From: Candidatus Dormiibacterota bacterium
GTDB lineage: Bacteria; Chloroflexota; Dormibacteria; Aeolococcales; Aeolococcaceae
Assembly (NCBI GenBank): GCA_019234035.1
Contig: JAFALX010000287.1
Span: forward strand, 1-18,699
Direction of reading: 5' to 3'
Length of the DNA: 18,699 nt
The notes below the pieces were generated by a model. It ran no database searches. It saw only the letters and a program-made list of their open reading frames with translations, and was not told where the DNA came from. This document shows, piece by piece, positions 15,328 through 18,699 of this stretch; within the stretch, counting starts at the first letter, position 1, and the number at the start of each line of letters is the position of its first letter. Position numbers and translations under genes: made by a program.

Positions 15328-15767
15328 CGCTCGTGCTGCTCGCGCCGCTGGTGGCGCTGGTGATCGTCGGCGCCGCCTCGTACGCGCTGCAGTTGCAGCG
15401 ACGCGGCCAGAACCAGCTCGTCGGGCAGGTCTTCGACACCGCCGAGCCGGCCGGCGTTGCGTTCCAGACCGATCCCTCGATCCTGTACTTCACCGGGGTG
15501 AACTGCAGCGTGTGCCACGTGGCCCAGAAGCCCGCGCTGGCGTCACTGCCAGAGCGGCTGGGACGAACCGTCAGCATCCGCGAGGTCGACGTCGCCAACG
15601 ACCCGGCCCTGGCGCGCCGCTACAAGGTGCTGACGCTCCCGACGACCATCGTGCTCCGCCCGGATCACTCGATATCGGCGATCAACGCGGGCTTTGCCCC
15701 GGCCGACACGTTGCGGCGTCAGCTGGTCGACGCCGGGCTGAGCCTGACCGAAGCGGCCGCCGTCTAG
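15324..15767 (+). CDS. Membrane-anchored thioredoxin-like protein
   Basis: The product is 147 residues. An N-terminal hydrophobic helix (about 3-22) anchors the protein, probably with the thioredoxin domain outside the cytoplasm. The active site is C61-S-V-C64 in YFTGVNCSVCHVAQKP, and the cis-proline is in TLPTTIVL. The rest of the fold (IREVDVANDPALARRYKV, then the last strand and helix) is normal. The CSVC centre differs from the CGPC of reducing thioredoxins, so redox potential cannot be read from it. The start overlaps the DUF4395 stop (ATGA, 15324-15327), which strongly links the two. The stop lies in a palindromic CTAG shared with the convergent protease gene. Confidence 0.88.
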   Translation: MTLVLLAPLVALVIVGAASYALQLQRRGQNQLVGQVFDTAEPAGVAFQTDPSILYFTGVNCSVCHVAQKPALASLPERLGRTVSIREVDVANDPALARRYKVLTLPTTIVLRPDHSISAINAGFAPADTLRRQLVDAGLSLTEAAAV

Positions 15768-16192
15768 AAAGACAAGTTCCGCGCCGGCGCGGCAACCGAC
15801 GTCTCAGGCGTGATGTCGAGGGTGTACCGGGCGGCACGCACGCGGACGTCAAACCACCGGAAGAAGCCCTCTTGGCCGAGCAGATGGAAGCTGAGTGGCC
15901 ACGGGTCGCAGAACCACACCGGCGCCTCCCACCTGTGGATGCCGAGAGCGAGCTGGACGCGAGTCAGTCGCGCCTCGCTGATGAAGCCCCCGACAGCGAA
16001 TTTCTCAACTTCGGAGTGCACCAGGTCTATGCCTGCGGAGACAGCGACCCACGCGGCGAACCGGTTGTGGAGTGCGCCCGTGTCGAGGAGGCAGAGTTGA
16101 GGGGCGTTCTCGAGGCCCTCGACGGATATCGGTACCACCGGACGTCTGTAGTCTGCCGCGACTCCCGGAAGCTCCTTGAATTCGAATCTCAC
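15764..16192 (-). CDS. Retropepsin-like aspartic protease domain protein
   Basis: The product is 142 residues. The catalytic motif is LLDTGALHNRF with Asp37, the D-T-G loop of clan AA aspartic proteases, preceded by the expected VVPISVEG strand. The second half has the LLGQEGFFRWFDV segment, like the LLG-x-x-x-F hydrophobic loop that follows in small single-domain retropepsins. One DTG per chain means it must dimerise to be active. No signal or membrane segment is seen. The GTG start (16192-16190) overlaps the stop of the upstream gene by 4 bp (GTGA), so they are coupled. The substrate is unknown. The stop shares CTAG 15764-15767 with the convergent thioredoxin gene. Confidence 0.75.
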   Translation of the reverse strand: MRFEFKELPGVAADYRRPVVPISVEGLENAPQLCLLDTGALHNRFAAWVAVSAGIDLVHSEVEKFAVGGFISEARLTRVQLALGIHRWEAPVWFCDPWPLSFHLLGQEGFFRWFDVRVRAARYTLDITPETSVAAPARNLSF

Positions 16193-16668
16193 GCCGGCGC
16201 GATCCCTGTTGCCTCACGCTCGTCCATGGGGACACGAAACATCGCTTCCGCCCGCTGGTTGTGGCGCTGCAGCCACGCGATCACCGCTTGTGGGGTGGGC
16301 GCAGCGACGAGCACCTCTCCATCGCGCTGAGCAACCCATTGCCCTACGAACGGCCGAAGTGCGTCGGCTCGATCCCGGCTTGGAGAAGACATCCCGTCAG
16401 GCGACGCTTCTGCGGGGGATCGCTCCGCGCGTCGCCCAACTGTGAATCCGAGGCGCCGCAGAACTTGGCGCGCTTGATGTGTGTTGAAGTCGGCCCTGTC
16501 GAGCCCGGTGACGAGGCTGATCACCTGCTTCGGAGGAAACCGACGGCCGCCGACCACAACGAAGTGGTCGCCGAGCGGCTCTGGTAACACCTCTCGGAGC
16601 GCGCGTTCGACGTCGCCCTGGCTGAGCGCAAAGGAGTGGTGCGCGATCAGCGCTTGTACTTGTGCCAT
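16189..16668 (-). CDS. Hypothetical protein with DUF5678-like C-terminus
   Basis: The product is 159 residues. The C-terminal half, RPFVGQWVAQRDGEVLVAAP followed by TPQAVIAWLQ and FRVPMDE, looks like DUF5678, a small domain of unknown function often next to clan AA proteases. The N-terminal half (about 15-78) has DHFVVVGGRRFPPKQVISLV, then TGLDRADFNTHQARQVLRRLGF, a pattern seen in front of some restriction-type HNH proteins; I could not assign it firmly. A Ser/Pro-rich linker joins the halves (about 80-104). It is the first gene of a two-gene unit with the aspartic protease. No function can be given. Confidence 0.6.
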   Translation of the reverse strand: MAQVQALIAHHSFALSQGDVERALREVLPEPLGDHFVVVGGRRFPPKQVISLVTGLDRADFNTHQARQVLRRLGFTVGRRAERSPAEASPDGMSSPSRDRADALRPFVGQWVAQRDGEVLVAAPTPQAVIAWLQRHNQRAEAMFRVPMDEREATGIAPA

Positions 16669-16677
16669 ACTTACTGC

Positions 16678-16683
16678 ATTGTA
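16678..16683 (-). promoter_or_regulatory. -10 box of the DUF5678-protease unit
   Basis: On the minus strand this is TACAAT (5/6), preceded by TGG as in an extended -10, and ends 9 nt before ATG 16668. No Shine-Dalgarno lies between, so the mRNA would start at or near the ATG. Confidence 0.5.
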
Positions 16684-16721
16684 CCACCTGAGGGCTCCCT
16701 GACGCCATCTGCTCTCGGCGT

Positions 16722-16727
16722 CACAAT
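16722..16727 (+). promoter_or_regulatory. -10-like box of the acyl-CoA dehydrogenase gene
   Basis: CACAAT (4/6) ends 6 nt before GTG 16734 with no Shine-Dalgarno. It would give a leaderless mRNA. The match is modest. Confidence 0.3.
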
Positions 16728-16733
16728 CCGGGC

Positions 16734-17927
16734 GTGACCGCTACCCGTCCGGCCCGGCAGCGCGTCGCGCTCGACGTTGACGATCTGTACGGGATCGACG
16801 AGTTGCTCACGCCCGACGAGCGCCTGGTGCGCAACACCGTGCGTGCATTTCTCGGCGATCGCGCTCTGCCGGCGATCGCCGAGCACTTCGAGCAGGGCAC
16901 CTTCCCCCGTGAGCTGGTCGGCGGCCTCGCGGAGCTCGGACTCCTCGGCATGCACCTGCACGGTTATGGCTGCGCCGGCGCCAGCGCCGTCGCATATGGC
17001 GTGGCGTGCGAGGAACTCGAAGCGTGCGACAGCGGCCTGCGCTCGTTCGTGTCGGTGCAGGGGTCGCTCGCGATGTCGGCGATCCACTTTTTCGGCAGCG
17101 AGGCGCAGAAGGAGCGGTTCCTCCCCGAGCTCGCCGCGGGCCGCGCGATCGGCTGCTTCGCCCTGACCGAGCCGGACGCCGGATCAGATCCGGCGGTGAT
17201 GCGCACCCGCGCGCGGCGCGATGACGGAGATTGGGTCATCAATGGCACAAAGATGTGGATCACCAACGGGTCCATCGCCGACGTCGCCGTCGTGTGGGCC
17301 GCGACGGACGAGGGCATCCGCGCGTTCCTCGTCGAGCGGAGCGCGCGCGACTTCAGCACGCGTGACATCCACGACAAGCTGTCGCTGCGTGCGTCGGTCA
17401 CGTCCGAGCTGGCGTTCGACTCCGTGCGGGTCTCTGACGAGGCTCGCCTGCCCGAGGCCACCAGCCTCGGAGCCGCACTCGCCTGCCTCAACGAGGCGCG
17501 ATACGGCATCGCCTGGGGCGCCATGGGTGCTGCGCGCTCATGTTTCGACACGGCCCTCGCGTACAGCCGCGAGCGCCACGCGTTTGGCAAGCCGATCGCA
17601 GCGTTCCAGATGACGCAGCAGAAGCTCGTCGATATGGCCACCGCTATCGTCCAGGGCCGCCTCATGGCGCACCGCCTCGGCACGCTGAAGGACGCCGGTG
17701 GCCTCCACCCGGTGCAGGTGTCCGTGGCGAAGCGTGCCAACGTGCGCGCGGCGCTCGACGTCGCGCGCACCTCGCGAACGATCCTCGGCGCCAACGGGCT
17801 CACCCTGCAGTACCCGGTGTCGAGGCACATGGCAAACCTCGAGACCGTGCTGACGTACGAGGGCACAGAAGAGGTGCACACGCTGATCGTCGGCCGCGCC
17901 CTGACGGGCCTCGACGCCTTCAGCTGA
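16734..17927 (+). CDS. gcdH: Acyl-CoA dehydrogenase, glutaryl-CoA dehydrogenase type
   Basis: The product, 397 residues, is an FAD enzyme. The closest family by motif is glutaryl-CoA dehydrogenase, which oxidises and decarboxylates glutaryl-CoA to crotonyl-CoA in lysine, tryptophan and aromatic breakdown. Supporting segments are YGCAGASAVAYGVACEELEA, SGLRSFVSVQGSLAM, CFALTEPDAGSDP, NGTKMWITNGSIADVA, LNEARYGIAWGAMGAA and TYEGTEEVHTLI with catalytic Glu376. FAD-binding loops are typical of the family. The start is GTG 16734, since the protein then begins a few residues before the usual conserved DLYGIDELLT. No electron-transfer flavoprotein or CoA-transferase genes are in the window, so the pathway is not confirmed. 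It is a single-gene unit. Confidence 0.88.
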   Translation: MTATRPARQRVALDVDDLYGIDELLTPDERLVRNTVRAFLGDRALPAIAEHFEQGTFPRELVGGLAELGLLGMHLHGYGCAGASAVAYGVACEELEACDSGLRSFVSVQGSLAMSAIHFFGSEAQKERFLPELAAGRAIGCFALTEPDAGSDPAVMRTRARRDDGDWVINGTKMWITNGSIADVAVVWAATDEGIRAFLVERSARDFSTRDIHDKLSLRASVTSELAFDSVRVSDEARLPEATSLGAALACLNEARYGIAWGAMGAARSCFDTALAYSRERHAFGKPIAAFQMTQQKLVDMATAIVQGRLMAHRLGTLKDAGGLHPVQVSVAKRANVRAALDVARTSRTILGANGLTLQYPVSRHMANLETVLTYEGTEEVHTLIVGRALTGLDAFS

Positions 17928-17929
17928 AG
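17918..17929. repeat. 12-bp perfect palindrome over the gcdH stop
   Basis: CTTCAGCTGAAG reads the same on both strands and spans the TGA stop at 17925-17927. It is too short for a stable terminator and may be chance, but it is the longest uninterrupted palindrome I noticed here. Confidence 0.3.
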
Positions 17930-18025
17930 CTGCCTCCCCGGCACCGCCGCAATGGTCGTACGCTACGAGCGGGCTGCTGGAACCACGGCGTTGAGCGGTC
18001 GCGCACGCGACCTTTGGGGGGTGCC

Positions 18026-18699
18026 ATGGACGTCACGGCTGAACAGTTGCAAGAGCAGATGGCGACGGCGCTCAGCGCTGGTGACGTGCCTGCATACTGC
18101 GCGGCGGAGGATGGCTTCGAGAACGCGCTGCTCGAACAGGCGAGTGCGCTGTTCCGGTCGGGGCAGTTCGCTGCCAGCGCGACCTATTACGAGGCCATGC
18201 GCCAGTTGAATGAGCAGTTGCTGGATGTCCTGAAGAGCCTGCCGGAAGCGACGGATGCCGCCGAGTCCGGCAACGGTCGCACTCCCATCGCCGCGGCCAG
18301 GGAGCGCGCTCCGAGCCTCCTCGCGAGCTGGGAAGCCATGCGGGACTTCGCCGCCGCCCACGCCCTGCGCTTGGACGGTCGATTCCAAGAGGCACAAACT
18401 CAGTTCCTGACCGCCGCGGCCGCGTTCGATCGGTCTGCGGAGGAACGACAGGCAGCAACCGCGCGCGCGACTGCGACATCGTGCGAGGGCTTCCAAAACC
18501 TGAAGCTTGGGTATTTCCGCGCTGCAGCCGCGAAGTTTCAGGGCGCAGAGGCCCAGTTCCAGCAGGCGGATCAGATTCAAGACACGGAATCGACCGGCGC
18601 CGTCGAAGACGCCGCCGCCAAGTCGATAGATGTGCAGTTCTCTCATGCCATGTACCTCACCGCTGCGTCACGTGCCGACCTGATCGAGGGGAGACCCAA
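18026..18699 (+). CDS. Alpha-helical TPR-like repeat protein, 5' part
   Basis: The frame is open from ATG 18026 to the window end (224 full codons) with no stop; the C-terminus is beyond the edge. GGGGGG (18016-18021) lies 4 nt upstream of the ATG as a weak ribosome site. The protein is rich in Ala, Gln and Glu and appears fully helical. A repeated pattern, A/N-L-x-x-(D)-G-x-F followed by Ala-rich helix and F-x-x-A, occurs at about residues 41-48 (ALFRSGQF), 113-120 (ALRLDGRF) and 158-164 (NLKLGYF), as in TPR-type repeats that bind protein partners. No signal peptide or membrane helix is visible. A minus-strand open frame over the same DNA is a shadow. What follows the repeats is unknown. Confidence 0.7.
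   Translation, partial: MDVTAEQLQEQMATALSAGDVPAYCAAEDGFENALLEQASALFRSGQFAASATYYEAMRQLNEQLLDVLKSLPEATDAAESGNGRTPIAAARERAPSLLASWEAMRDFAAAHALRLDGRFQEAQTQFLTAAAAFDRSAEERQAATARATATSCEGFQNLKLGYFRAAAAKFQGAEAQFQQADQIQDTESTGAVEDAAAKSIDVQFSHAMYLTAASRADLIEGRP

Noticed and set aside
17963..18646. Minus-strand frame of 227 codons at the right end
   Set aside because: The plus frame from 18026 has helical repeats, a start with a G-rich site and no stop; the minus product has no family features.

Overview
The window is a high-GC, tightly packed bacterial chromosome segment. GTG starts are frequent (dnaJ, lepA, the lepA-hemW membrane protein, the rubrerythrin, the aspartic-protease gene, gcdH). HrcA with a CIRCE operator, a Ser/Pro/Ala-rich membrane protein beside lepA, and a chlorophyll/cobalt-chelatase-like AAA+ pair suggest the Terrabacteria side of the tree (Chloroflexota, Candidatus Dormibacterota or deep Actinobacteriota). 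That placement is an inference from gene content, not from a marker alignment. There is no rRNA, tRNA, CRISPR array or transposase that I can recognise.

Layout. 1-86: the 3' end of a PIN-domain (VapC-like) gene, followed by a hairpin at 106-155. 170-7426: a long minus-strand run read lepA > membrane protein > hemW > hrcA > grpE > dnaJ > hsp20. The heat-shock part starts behind a near-perfect CIRCE operator (3568-3594) that overlaps the end of hemW. dnaK is missing from its usual place between grpE and dnaJ. 7492-8745: a divergent patatin-like phospholipase. 8746-8971: a non-coding stretch with a possible gene remnant. 8972-9431: a hicA-hicB toxin-antitoxin pair whose HicA lacks the usual active-site histidine. 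9456-12681: two minus-strand paralogous AAA+ chelatase genes, a BchI type and a BchI+von Willebrand A fusion, with no large chelatase subunit beside them. 12722-13849: a GT4-type glycosyltransferase, divergent from the chelatase pair. 13809-14809: DUF3501 plus rubrerythrin (minus). 14860-15767: DUF4395 membrane protein plus membrane-anchored thioredoxin (plus), divergent from the rubrerythrin pair. 15764-16668: a retropepsin-like aspartic protease with a DUF5678-like partner (minus). 16734-17927: an acyl-CoA dehydrogenase that looks like glutaryl-CoA dehydrogenase. 18026-end: the N-terminal part of an alpha-helical TPR-like repeat protein cut by the window edge.

How the genes work together. 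The left third joins translation (LepA), haem delivery (HemW) and an HrcA-controlled chaperone set. The centre right (13.8-15.8 kb) is a small redox island: a diiron rubrerythrin with its DUF3501 companion facing a DUF4395/thioredoxin membrane module, which suggests a peroxide/thiol-repair role. The hicAB and protease/DUF5678 pairs are small accessory modules. Six starts without a Shine-Dalgarno sequence have a -10-like hexamer only 6-10 nt upstream, which suggests that leaderless mRNAs are common in this organism.

The observations most worth a second look are the His-less HicA, the duplicated chelatase motors with a shared four-cysteine motif, the protease/DUF5678 pair, the dnaK-less CIRCE operon and the leaderless promoter pattern. 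I did not find a clear large new system.
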